This document shows positions 1-5,139 of a stretch of 8,806 nucleotides of DNA, piece by piece. How positions within the stretch are numbered: position 1 is the first letter of the stretch; the number at the start of each line of letters is the position of its first letter. A program made the position numbers and the translations under genes. The stretch lies in the NCBI GenBank assembly GCA_025925615.1, contig JAICLN010000170.1, forward strand, positions 1 to 8,806, given 5' to 3'. The stretch is from Actinomycetospora sp. (GTDB lineage Bacteria; Actinomycetota; Actinomycetes; Mycobacteriales; Pseudonocardiaceae). The notes beneath the pieces are model-generated. The model was not told the DNA's origin. It saw nothing but the letters and a program-made list of their open reading frames with translations, and ran no database searches.

Positions 1-328
1 AGGTCACGACGACGACCCCGATGGCCACGACGACGACGAACCCGATCCCGGCCACCCGGGCCGAGGGGAAGTCGCGCAGGACCGCCGACGACAGCCGGAC
101 CCCTCGATGCCGGCGGACGAGCCGGTCGGCGAGCAGGTACACGAGGACGGACGCCACCTGGATCGCGGCGGCGGCGACCGGCGACGGCAGCGTCCGGGCG
201 AGCACCGGCCCGCCGACGAGCCCCAGCGTGGCGAGCGCGAAGAGCACCCAGAACCACCAGGGCAACCGTGCACGTTCGGCGAGCGCGGCGCGCTGGGCGT
301 GCACCTGGGTCATCGCGTCGTGCTCCAT
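1..328 (-). CDS. Small multi-spanning membrane protein (partial, C-terminus outside window)
   Basis: Only the first 109 codons are present; the frame is still open at the left edge. The protein has a polar N-terminus of about 22 residues, then three hydrophobic stretches at roughly residues 23-44 (starting PWWFWVLF), 51-70 and 91-109, so it is an inner-membrane protein with at least three spans. The ATG at 328 is supported by a GGGGAGG Shine-Dalgarno sequence 6 nt upstream. A second in-frame ATG at 313 is possible but has no comparable ribosome-binding site. The gene is divergent from the GtrA gene and has its own promoter and palindromic operator. I do not recognise the family. The context (small membrane protein behind an operator) would suit a gene controlled by a nearby TetR-like regulator, but no regulator is visible, so this is inference. 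Sure of coding; function unknown. Confidence 0.75.
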   Translation of the reverse strand, partial: MEHDAMTQVHAQRAALAERARLPWWFWVLFALATLGLVGGPVLARTLPSPVAAAAIQVASVLVYLLADRLVRRHRGVRLSSAVLRDFPSARVAGIGFVVVVAIGVVVVT

Positions 329-334
329 GTCGGC

Positions 335-341
335 CTCCCCG
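335..341 (-). promoter_or_regulatory. Shine-Dalgarno site of the membrane-protein gene
   Basis: On the minus strand GGGGAGG lies 6 nt before the ATG at 328. It decides in favour of that start over the in-frame ATG at 313. Confidence 0.6.
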
Positions 342-349
342 AGTACGAA

Positions 350-365
350 CTTTCCGTACGGAAAG
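350..365. promoter_or_regulatory. Perfect 16-bp palindrome, likely repressor operator
   Basis: CTTTCCGTACGGAAAG reads the same on both strands. Its left end on the minus strand shares the last two bases of the predicted -10 box, and its centre falls at the expected transcription start of the minus-strand membrane-protein gene. Bound protein would block RNA polymerase. Palindromes of this length around a CCGTACGG core are typical of TetR-type dimer sites; the regulator is not in the window. Palindrome and position are seen; the operator role is inferred. Confidence 0.6.
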
Positions 366-393
366 GGTATGCCATCGGGACAGCAGTTGCCAA
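364..393 (-). promoter_or_regulatory. Promoter of the minus-strand membrane-protein gene (TTGGCA-18-TACCCT)
   Basis: On the minus strand a -35-like TTGGCA (393 to 388) is followed after 18 nt by a -10-like TACCCT (369 to 364). The start point would fall near 357, giving a leader of about 29 nt that contains the Shine-Dalgarno site. This is the only promoter in the window with a convincing -35 box. Confidence 0.5.
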
Positions 394-452
394 GCGCGTC
401 GGCTCTCGTCGAATGTGCCCGTGGGTGGCACCACGACGCGTGGACCCGGATC

Positions 453-458
453 TAGACT
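453..458 (+). promoter_or_regulatory. -10 box TAGACT of the GtrA gene
   Basis: TAGACT ends 8 nt before the ATG at 467, so transcription would start at or within about two bases of the start codon. No Shine-Dalgarno sequence lies between, which suggests a leaderless mRNA. No convincing -35 box is seen. Confidence 0.5.
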
Positions 459-466
459 GCTCCGCG

Positions 467-958
467 ATGGAGCACCCGACGCGGATCGGCGGGTCCCGCG
501 CGCCGATCACGGCGCTGTTGGGCCGCCACGGTGAGCTGGTCCGGTTCGCGATCGTCGGCGCGGGCACCTTCGTCGTCGACACCGCGGTGTTCCTGGTCCT
601 CGAGAACACGGTCCTGGAGCCGAAGCCGGTCACCGCGAAGATCCTCGCGGTGTTCCTGGCGACCGTCGTCGGCTATCTCGCCAACCGGGAGTGGTCGTTC
701 CGCGCCCGCGGCGGCCTGGCCCGGCCGCGGGAGGCGACGCGCTACTTCGTCGTCTCGGGCATCGCGCTGCTGATCAACGCCGCGCCCCTGGGCATCTCGC
801 GCTACGTCCTGCACCTCGCGGTCCCGTACGTGTCCTCCGTCTCCGAGCAGGTGGCCGACCTGGTGAGCGCCCAGGTGATCGGGACCCTGCTCGCCATGGC
901 CTTCCGCTGGTGGGCGTTCCGGCGCTGGGTGTTCCCGACGGCGCTCGGCGCGGCCTGA
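467..958 (+). CDS. GtrA family membrane protein
   Basis: A 163-residue protein of the GtrA family (Pfam GtrA): small four-helix inner-membrane proteins linked to moving or modifying polyprenyl-linked sugars for cell-surface glycans. Helices are predicted at about residues 25-46, 57-74, 93-113 and 132-150. Family hallmarks visible are the first-helix motif LVRFAIVGAGTFVVDTAVF, the GYLANREWSFR segment between helices 2 and 3 (69-79), the RYFVVSG segment (92-98), and the end of helix 4 with RWWAFRRWVF (147-156). The frame is open much further upstream, but ATG 467 fits family length and sits 8 nt after a TAGACT box, so it is taken as a leaderless start. The gene ends 6 bp from the oppositely oriented kinase gene. 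From memory, a GtrA protein (Rv3277) lies next to the PH-domain gene in M. tuberculosis, so this is probably its positional counterpart. The substrate is unknown. Confidence 0.88.
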   Translation: MEHPTRIGGSRAPITALLGRHGELVRFAIVGAGTFVVDTAVFLVLENTVLEPKPVTAKILAVFLATVVGYLANREWSFRARGGLARPREATRYFVVSGIALLINAAPLGISRYVLHLAVPYVSSVSEQVADLVSAQVIGTLLAMAFRWWAFRRWVFPTALGAA

Positions 959-964
959 CGGGCC

Positions 965-2245
965 TCAGCGGGGGCCGGTGGCCGGGAGCGGGCGCGGGGT
1001 CGCCACGACCTGATCGGTGCGCGGCACGGGCAGGAACACCGCGAACACCGCGGGCCGGGTCCGGGCGAGCTCGAGCCGCCCGCCGTCGGCCTCCACGAGC
1101 GCCCGGGCGAGCGCGAGGCCCACCCCGGTGGACGCCGCCCCCGAGACACCGCGGTCGAACACGTGCGGTGCGAGCTCGGAGGGCACGCCGTCACCGTTGT
1201 CGGAGACCTCGACGACGATCGTGTCCTTGTCGGAGTGCCGACCGGACAGCGTGATGGTGCCGGCACCGTGGCGCAGCGCGTTGTCGACGAGCACGCCGAG
1301 CGCCTCGCGCAGCCGCGCCGACGTCGCCCGGGCGACGAGCCCCTCGCCGCCCCGCACCCGCAACGTGCGCCCCTCGGCGCTCACCGGGCCCTGCCACTCG
1401 TTCCGCACCGCCGCGAGCTCACCGTCGAGGTCCAGCGGGGAGGCGCTCGCCGCCCGCGCCTCCCGGGCGGAGCTCAGGAGCTCGTTGAGGACCTCGGACA
1501 GCCGCTCGGCCTGCTCCAGCGCTGCAGTCCCCTCGGCGGAGACGTCCGGGTCGGGGTGCGAGGACAGCTCGTCCAGACGCAGCTGCAGCGCGGTCAGCCG
1601 GCTGCGCAGCTGGTGGGAGACATCACCGACGAGGTCGCGCTCGCGCTGGACGAGCTCGGTGAGGGCGACCGCCGAGGAGTCCAGGACGTCGGCCACCCGG
1701 TCGAGCTCGGGGATGCCGTGACGGTGCGGGGCGGGGCGGAAGTCGCCGGCCCCGAGCCGGGCGGCCCGCCCCGCGACCTGCTGCAACGGGTCGGCCAGTC
1801 GCCGGGCGGTGAGGGTCGCGACGATCGCTCCGACCGCCACCGAGAGCAGGACCGCGGAGAGCACCAGCGCGGTCGCCTGCAGCTGGCGCGCCCGCATCTC
1901 GGCGGCCGGCTCGGAGAGCACCGCGGAGCCGTTGAGCCCGAACGGCAGGGTCTCGGCGACCTGGGTGGGGTCGGTGGTGTCGCCGATCGCGCTGATGCCG
2001 CGCGGGGTCCGCACGGCGAGCGAGCCGCCCGGCGGGACCGCGATCGCCACGGCCGCGAGGTCGACCGCGCGGTCGGACTGTGCCTGTGCGTCGAGGGTGT
2101 TGACGACCTGCCGGAGCCGCCCGGCCAGCTCGGCGTGGGTGAAGTCCTCGACGAGGCGCCACGTGGTGATGGCCAGCGGCCCGCCGAGCACGGTCACGGT
2201 GATCGCGACGACGAGCAGCGTCGAGACCAGGATCCGGCGGCGCAC
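965..2245 (-). CDS. Two-component sensor histidine kinase
   Basis: A 426-residue membrane sensor kinase. First membrane helix at about residues 5-27, extracytoplasmic sensor segment of about 95 residues with no recognised fold and no cysteines, second helix at about 123-147, then a HAMP linker (about 148-200). The dimerisation and phosphoacceptor box reads DVSHQLRSRLTAL with His211. The ATPase domain shows the N box (VDNALRHG, Asn322), G1 (DNGDG, 349-353), an F-box-like HVFDRG (361-366) and G2 (TGVGLAL, 373-379), so all catalytic elements are present. Arg replaces the common Pro in the H box (LRSRLT), a variant I have seen in other actinobacterial kinases. The GTG start follows a GAGGAA Shine-Dalgarno site that overlaps the regulator's stop codon; the 10-bp gap implies co-transcription. 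The stimulus cannot be read from the sequence. Confidence 0.93.
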   Translation of the reverse strand: MRRRILVSTLLVVAITVTVLGGPLAITTWRLVEDFTHAELAGRLRQVVNTLDAQAQSDRAVDLAAVAIAVPPGGSLAVRTPRGISAIGDTTDPTQVAETLPFGLNGSAVLSEPAAEMRARQLQATALVLSAVLLSVAVGAIVATLTARRLADPLQQVAGRAARLGAGDFRPAPHRHGIPELDRVADVLDSSAVALTELVQRERDLVGDVSHQLRSRLTALQLRLDELSSHPDPDVSAEGTAALEQAERLSEVLNELLSSAREARAASASPLDLDGELAAVRNEWQGPVSAEGRTLRVRGGEGLVARATSARLREALGVLVDNALRHGAGTITLSGRHSDKDTIVVEVSDNGDGVPSELAPHVFDRGVSGAASTGVGLALARALVEADGGRLELARTRPAVFAVFLPVPRTDQVVATPRPLPATGPR

Positions 2246-2251
2246 GGTCCG

Positions 2252-2257
2252 TTCCTC
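2252..2257 (-). promoter_or_regulatory. Shine-Dalgarno site of the kinase gene, overlapping the regulator stop
   Basis: GAGGAA on the minus strand overlaps the TGA of the response regulator (TGAGGAA) and lies 6 nt before the kinase GTG at 2245. This arrangement suits translational coupling of kinase to regulator and decides the kinase start. Confidence 0.55.
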
Positions 2258-2930
2258 AGGTGTTGAAGCGGAACCCGACCCCGCGCACCGTCGAGATCCG
2301 CTTGCCGGTGGCCGGGCCGCCGTCGGTGTCGCCGAGCTTGCGGCGCAGCCACGACATGTGCATGTCCAGGGTCTTCGAGGTCTTCATCTCGGGGTCGTTC
2401 CAGACCTCGCGCAGGATCTCCTCGCGGGACACGACCTGCCCGGCGTGCGCGAGCAGCACCCGCAGCAGCTCGAACTCCTTGTTGGCCAGGCCCACCTCGA
2501 CCCCGTCGACGAGCACCCGGCGGGCCGAGGGCTCCATCCGGACCCCCCCGGCGTCGAGGATCTCCGGCGCCCGACGACGCAGCAGTGCGCGGACGCGCGC
2601 GAGCAGCTCGGCGAGCCGGAAGGGCTTGCCCACATAGTCGTCCGCCCCGGCGTCGAGCCCGACGACGAAGTCGACCTCGTCGGTGCGCGCGGTCAGCATC
2701 AGCACGGGCAGGTCCGGCTTGCCGGCGCGGACGCGGCGGCAGACCTCGAGGCCGTCCATGCCGGGGAGGCCGAGGTCGAGCACCATGAGGTCGACCTCGC
2801 CGTCGCCGGCCCGGGTCACGGCCGTCGGCCCGTCGTCGATGATGTGGACCTCGTATCCCTCGCGGGAGAGCGCGCGCGAGAGCGGTCCGGCGATGGCCGC
2901 ATCGTCCTCGACGAGCAGCACGGTGGTCAT
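2256..2930 (-). CDS. OmpR/PhoB-family response regulator
   Basis: A 224-residue DNA-binding response regulator. The receiver domain (about 1-118) has the acidic pair Asp9/Asp10, phosphoacceptor Asp52 in LDLGLPGMDG, Thr80 (LMLTAR) and Lys102 (GKPF). A short linker leads to a winged-helix domain (about 128-224) whose recognition helix region reads SKTLDMHMSWLRRKLG and whose wing ends in TVRGVGFRF. It should be phosphorylated by the adjacent kinase and bind direct repeats in target promoters. The frame is open far upstream, but ATG 2930 gives the normal receiver N-terminus MTTVLLVEDD and lies 6 nt after a TACGCT box, fitting a leaderless start. The gene is divergent from hisN across 67 bp. It could regulate its own operon or hisN through that space, but no clear direct repeat was found there. 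Confidence 0.94.
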   Translation of the reverse strand: MTTVLLVEDDAAIAGPLSRALSREGYEVHIIDDGPTAVTRAGDGEVDLMVLDLGLPGMDGLEVCRRVRAGKPDLPVLMLTARTDEVDFVVGLDAGADDYVGKPFRLAELLARVRALLRRRAPEILDAGGVRMEPSARRVLVDGVEVGLANKEFELLRVLLAHAGQVVSREEILREVWNDPEMKTSKTLDMHMSWLRRKLGDTDGGPATGKRISTVRGVGFRFNT

Positions 2931-2936
2931 GCGGGG

Positions 2937-2942
2937 AGCGTA
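2937..2942 (-). promoter_or_regulatory. -10 box TACGCT of the two-component operon
   Basis: TACGCT on the minus strand (2942 to 2937) ends 6 nt before the ATG at 2930, putting +1 on the A of the start codon. No Shine-Dalgarno sequence is present. A recognisable -35 box is absent. Confidence 0.5.
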
Positions 2943-2985
2943 GTCCGCCCCGTGCGTGATCTCCGTGCGGCAATGCGCCGGATGG

Positions 2986-2991
2986 CAGGAT
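2986..2991 (+). promoter_or_regulatory. -10 box CAGGAT of hisN
   Basis: CAGGAT keeps the A at position 2 and T at position 6 of an actinobacterial -10 box and ends 6 nt before the GTG at 2998. It is the weakest of the leaderless-type promoters here. It supports the GTG at 2998 over an in-frame GTG at 2956. Confidence 0.4.
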
Positions 2992-2997
2992 GCCGTC

Positions 2998-3804
2998 GTG
3001 CCCGATGCGTCCGCCCTCGCCGCCGACCTCGACCTCGCCCGCCGGATCGCCGACGCGGCCGACGCGGTGACGCTCGGCCGGTTCCGGGCGAGCGATCTGG
3101 TGGTCGAGCGCAAGCCCGACCGCACCCCGGTCACCGACGCCGACGTGGCCTGCGAGGACGAGGTCCGCCGCCTGATCGCCGCCGAGCGCCCGGACGACGC
3201 GGTGCTCGGCGAGGAGCGCGGCGGGCAGACGGAGCCCACCGACGGTGCTCGTCGCTGGATCGTCGACCCCATCGACGGCACCAAGAACTACTCCCGCGGG
3301 GTGCCGGTGTTCGCGACGCTCCTGGCGCTGGTCGTCGGGGGCGAGCCGGTGGTCGGCGTCGTCAGCGCCCCCGCGCTGGGCCGGCGCTGGTGGGCCGCGC
3401 GCGGGCAGCGGGCCTTCACCTCCGACGTCGCGCGGGGGATCGACGCGGCCCCGATCGGGGTCTCCGCGGTCTCCGACCTCGCCGACGCCTACGTCTCCAC
3501 CACCGACCTCGAGTACTGGCGCGGGATCGGCACCCAGGACCGCTGGCTCGCGCTGACCCGGAAGACCTGGGAGAGCCGGGCGTTCGGCGACTTCTTCCAC
3601 CACGTGCTCGTCGCCGAGGGGCTGCTCGACGCCGCCGTCGAACCGGGTGCGAGCGCCTGGGACCTGGCCGCCCCCGCCGTCGTCGTGCGCGAGGCCGGCG
3701 GGCGGCTCACCGACTTCACCGGCGCCGAGCGCATCGACGGCGGCGAGGCGCTCGTCACCAACGGGCGCCTGCACGACGCGGTGCTGGGGATCGTCGGGCG
3801 CTGA
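2998..3804 (+). CDS. hisN: Histidinol-phosphatase HisN (inositol monophosphatase family)
   Basis: A 268-residue protein of the Mg-dependent inositol-monophosphatase fold. In actinobacteria the HisN branch removes phosphate from L-histidinol phosphate, the penultimate step of histidine synthesis. The metal-binding motifs are all present: Glu72 in LGEERG, the signature WIVDPIDGTKNYSRG at 87-101 with Asp90, Asp93, Gly94 and Thr95, and the second motif ASAWDLAAPAVVVREAGG with Trp221-Asp222 near residue 220. Full length for the family. GTG 2998 is chosen because it lies 6 nt after a -10-like CAGGAT and gives the expected N-terminus; GTG 2956 would add 14 residues of no evident value. The gene stands alone, away from other his genes, divergent from the two-component operon and convergent with the small gene downstream. 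Other members of the fold act on inositol phosphate or PAP, so substrate assignment rests on overall resemblance to actinobacterial HisN. Confidence 0.87.
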   Translation: MPDASALAADLDLARRIADAADAVTLGRFRASDLVVERKPDRTPVTDADVACEDEVRRLIAAERPDDAVLGEERGGQTEPTDGARRWIVDPIDGTKNYSRGVPVFATLLALVVGGEPVVGVVSAPALGRRWWAARGQRAFTSDVARGIDAAPIGVSAVSDLADAYVSTTDLEYWRGIGTQDRWLALTRKTWESRAFGDFFHHVLVAEGLLDAAVEPGASAWDLAAPAVVVREAGGRLTDFTGAERIDGGEALVTNGRLHDAVLGIVGR

Positions 3805-3811
3805 GCCCCGC

Positions 3812-4099
3812 TCAGGGGCGCGGCGCCCCGCGCATCATCTGGGTCCAGGCCAGCCGCCCGAACAGGTGCAGGCACGCGGACGACTCCTCGTCGAACCGTG
3901 TCCACGACCATCGGGCCCCGTCCTCGGCCCAGAACACGTCCCAGCCCTCGGGCCCGGACACCACGCACCAGATCCGCTCAGCGCCGTCGGGTAGCGCGCC
4001 GTCGGGTAGCGCGCCGTCGGGCCGGGCCGCCGCGACGAGCACCGTCGGCGGCGGCAGCCCCAGCGCCTCGAGCCAGCCCGGCAGCACGTCGACTCCCAC
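3812..4099 (-). CDS. Small hypothetical protein with PDGAL repeats
   Basis: A 95-residue protein I do not recognise. Codons are strongly G/C-ending in this frame, the protein is tryptophan-rich, and it runs to a stop 7 bp from the hisN stop, so it is probably a real gene. The N-terminal part is hydrophobic (VLPGWLEALGLPPPTVLVAAA). Residues 28-40 are a run of PDGAL units encoded by a 15-bp tandem repeat. The C-terminal part, ERIWCVVSGPEGWDVFWAED and then FDEESSACLHLFGRLAW, looks like a compact beta-beta-alpha unit. The pattern of a GWxVFW strand and an FDxExxAC helix recalls small actinobacterial orphan proteins and some immunity-type proteins, but this is resemblance only. GTG 4099 is the preferred start; GTG 4087 is an alternative. 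The longer reading to GTG 4192 adds an Arg-rich stretch from the repeat region and is less likely. No clear Shine-Dalgarno site or promoter is seen. Confidence 0.6.
   Translation of the reverse strand: MGVDVLPGWLEALGLPPPTVLVAAARPDGALPDGALPDGAERIWCVVSGPEGWDVFWAEDGARWSWTRFDEESSACLHLFGRLAWTQMMRGAPRP
3815..3829. terminator. GC-rich hairpin behind hisN, possible bidirectional terminator
   Basis: GGGGCG (3815-3820), loop CGG, CGCCCC (3824-3829) forms a perfect 6-bp G/C stem starting 11 bp after the hisN stop. There is no T-run, as is common for actinobacterial hairpin terminators. It overlaps the 3' end of the minus-strand small gene. An alternative pairing exists upstream: TGAGC-CCC-GCTCA (3802-3814) contains both facing stop codons. 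Confidence 0.4.
3981..4021. repeat. 15-bp tandem repeat, about 2.7 copies, in frame within the small gene
   Basis: The unit GCGCCGTCGGGTAGC occurs exactly at 3981-3995 and 3996-4010, then 11 further matching bases to 4021. As the unit is a multiple of three, copy-number change adds or removes a PDGAL pentapeptide without breaking the frame. The identity of the copies points to recent slippage. Confidence 0.9.
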
Positions 4100-4143
4100 A
4101 CGGTTCCGACGACGGCGGGCCCGCGCCGGTTCCGATCTTCGTC

Positions 4144-4210
4144 GAGGGGCACACGCGGCAGCCCGACAGCTCTCCGGACCTGCCTCACGCACTCCTGATC
4201 AACGACGCGG
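4144..4210 (+). repeat. Degenerate direct repeat, copy A
   Basis: This 67-bp stretch aligns without gaps to 4247-4313 at about 51 of 67 positions (my count by eye). The best-kept blocks are GAGGGGCACAC at the left end and CTCCTGATCA near the right end, both exactly 103 bp from their partners. The orientation is arbitrary. Its nature is unknown. Confidence 0.7.
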
Positions 4211-4246
4211 ACACCACACCATGCGGGACCGACCCACCACCCCCAC

Positions 4247-4313
4247 GAGGGGCACACCACGCGGCCCCGCAGCCCGCCGGGTCTGCCTGACGTGCTCCTG
4301 ATCACTGACGTGG
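4247..4313 (+). repeat. Degenerate direct repeat, copy B
   Basis: Partner of the copy at 4144-4210, sharing GAGGGGCACAC and CTCCTGATCA. It ends 17 bp downstream of the PH-domain gene stop, reading on the minus strand. The 36 bp between the copies show no clear similarity to the sequence flanking copy A, so the repeated unit is the 67-bp block and not the full 103-bp period. Confidence 0.7.
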
Positions 4314-4329
4314 GCGGATCGCTCCCCTC

Positions 4330-5055
4330 CTACCGACCCGCGGGGAGGGCGCGCCGCCGGACGAACGGCAACCGGCGGCCCCGGCGCCGAGGGGTCGGCA
4401 CGTCGGCGAACTCGCCGCCGTCCGCCTCGTCGTCCCACTGGGCCTCCTCGTCCCACTCGGCCTCGTCGTCCCATTCCTCGAGATCCTCGTCGTCGAGGTC
4501 GTCCTCGGCCAGGTCGTCCGCGTCGTCGGGCTCTCCCCGCCAGGCGCCCCACCGGTCGGGGCGCAGCCCGCCACGGCGCTGCGCCATCCGTTCCACCTCG
4601 GCGGCGACCCGCTCGACGCGCCCGATGCCGTCGAACTGCCAGGGCTCGCGGGTGTCGTCGACCGCCACGACGAGGGTCCCGCAGCCCACGAACCGCTCGG
4701 ACACCGTGCGGGCGGTGCGCACCGCGGTGATCGACGCCCCGACCACGGCCACGCCGGTGCGGGTGAACACGCCCTCGCGCACCAGGATGCGGCGGTCGGT
4801 GACGACGAAGTGGGTCGCCCGCCAGCGCAGCACGGGCGCCGCGGAGAACCAGCCGACGAGCGCGAGGCCCACGACGAGCACGGCGACCAGCACCGCGACG
4901 AACCACGACGTCGGCCGGGCGAGCGCCACGAGCCAGGCCCCGAGGAACGCGACGACGAGCGGGAGCACGGCGGGCAGCACGAGCATCCGCCAGTGCGGCC
5001 GCACGTGCCGCACGACCCGCTCCCCCGCCACGAGCAGGCGCTCCGGGTAGGCCAC
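4330..5055 (-). CDS. PH-domain (bPH2, YdbT-like) membrane protein with acidic C-terminal tail
   Basis: A 241-residue membrane protein. Two adjacent helices at about 23-46 and 51-72 are followed by a bacterial PH domain of the DUF304/bPH2 type (about 74-158; core WRATHFVVTDRRILVREGVF, then the strand GTLVVAVDD). From memory this corresponds to Rv3278c, likewise next to birA; its role is not established. After the domain comes a long acidic tail (about 176-215) with three tandem hexads, WDDEAE, WDEEAQ and WDDEAD (195-212), then a basic end with RRRGRR and RRR. I recall the mycobacterial protein as much shorter, so the tail looks like an addition. The GTG start follows a GGGGAGGGG Shine-Dalgarno stretch. 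The gene lies 84 bp behind birA on the same strand and could be co-transcribed, but has its own -10-like box. Confidence 0.87.
   Translation of the reverse strand: MAYPERLLVAGERVVRHVRPHWRMLVLPAVLPLVVAFLGAWLVALARPTSWFVAVLVAVLVVGLALVGWFSAAPVLRWRATHFVVTDRRILVREGVFTRTGVAVVGASITAVRTARTVSERFVGCGTLVVAVDDTREPWQFDGIGRVERVAAEVERMAQRRGGLRPDRWGAWRGEPDDADDLAEDDLDDEDLEEWDDEAEWDEEAQWDDEADGGEFADVPTPRRRGRRLPFVRRRALPAGR
4420..4473 (-). repeat. 18-bp tandem repeat coding W-D-D/E-E-A-x hexads
   Basis: Three consecutive 18-bp units in the PH-domain gene encode WDDEAE, WDEEAQ and WDDEAD (residues 195-212). The copies differ at a few bases but keep the Trp and the acidic positions, suggesting duplication followed by selection on the pattern. 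Confidence 0.8.
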
Positions 5056-5059
5056 GGCC

Positions 5060-5068
5060 CCTCCCCTG
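5060..5068 (-). promoter_or_regulatory. Shine-Dalgarno stretch of the PH-domain gene
   Basis: A purine run (GGGGAGGGG) sits a few nt before the GTG at 5055 on the minus strand. It supports this GTG as the start. Confidence 0.5.
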
Positions 5069-5082
5069 TCGATTCCGAGGCG

Positions 5083-5088
5083 AGCGTA
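5083..5088 (-). promoter_or_regulatory. -10 box TACGCT before the PH-domain gene
   Basis: TACGCT on the minus strand (5088 to 5083) is the same hexamer as at the two-component operon, but 27 nt before the start codon. It would give a leader of about 20 nt that includes the Shine-Dalgarno stretch. No clear -35 box. Confidence 0.35.
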
Positions 5089-5139
5089 GCCACGAGACGG
5101 CCCGGATCCGAGTACCCGCGCGGGACCGGACCGGGGGAC

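Larger units (their letters stand above)
4100..4329. other. Non-coding stretch between the small gene and the PH-domain gene
   Basis: These 230 bp hold no convincing gene on either strand; open frames here are Arg- or Pro-rich and have no start signal. The content is two diverged copies of a ~67-bp element, entered separately. No strong terminator for the PH-domain gene was found; the only local hairpin is CCCC-ACGA-GGGG at 4241-4252. Confidence 0.6.

Noticed and set aside
1585..1625. Arg in place of Pro in the kinase H box as a sign of a dead kinase
   Set aside because: His211 and all ATP-binding boxes are intact, and similar LR[ST]RLTAL boxes occur in other actinobacterial kinases.
1163..2266. 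367-codon plus-strand open frame opposite the kinase
   Set aside because: It is a Gly/Arg/Asp-rich shadow of the kinase with no start signal.
2194..3774. 526-codon minus-strand open frame covering the regulator and antisense to hisN
   Set aside because: Its product lacks motifs and changes character across gene borders; the regulator frame in the same place has all receiver and winged-helix residues.
4100..4192. Longer N-terminus for the small gene, starting at GTG 4192
   Set aside because: The added residues are Arg-rich and come from repeat copy A, with no ribosome-binding site; the shorter start at 4099 gives a protein of even character.
1809..4301. 830-codon plus-strand open frame across several genes
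   Set aside because: It runs antisense through kinase and regulator and out of frame through hisN, is Arg/Ala/Pro-rich without any domain, and is incompatible with the well-supported genes.
5115..5124. CCCGCGCGGG palindrome between birA and the PH-domain gene as terminator
   Set aside because: It is a 10-bp self-complementary GC block with no loop, of a kind expected by chance at this base composition.
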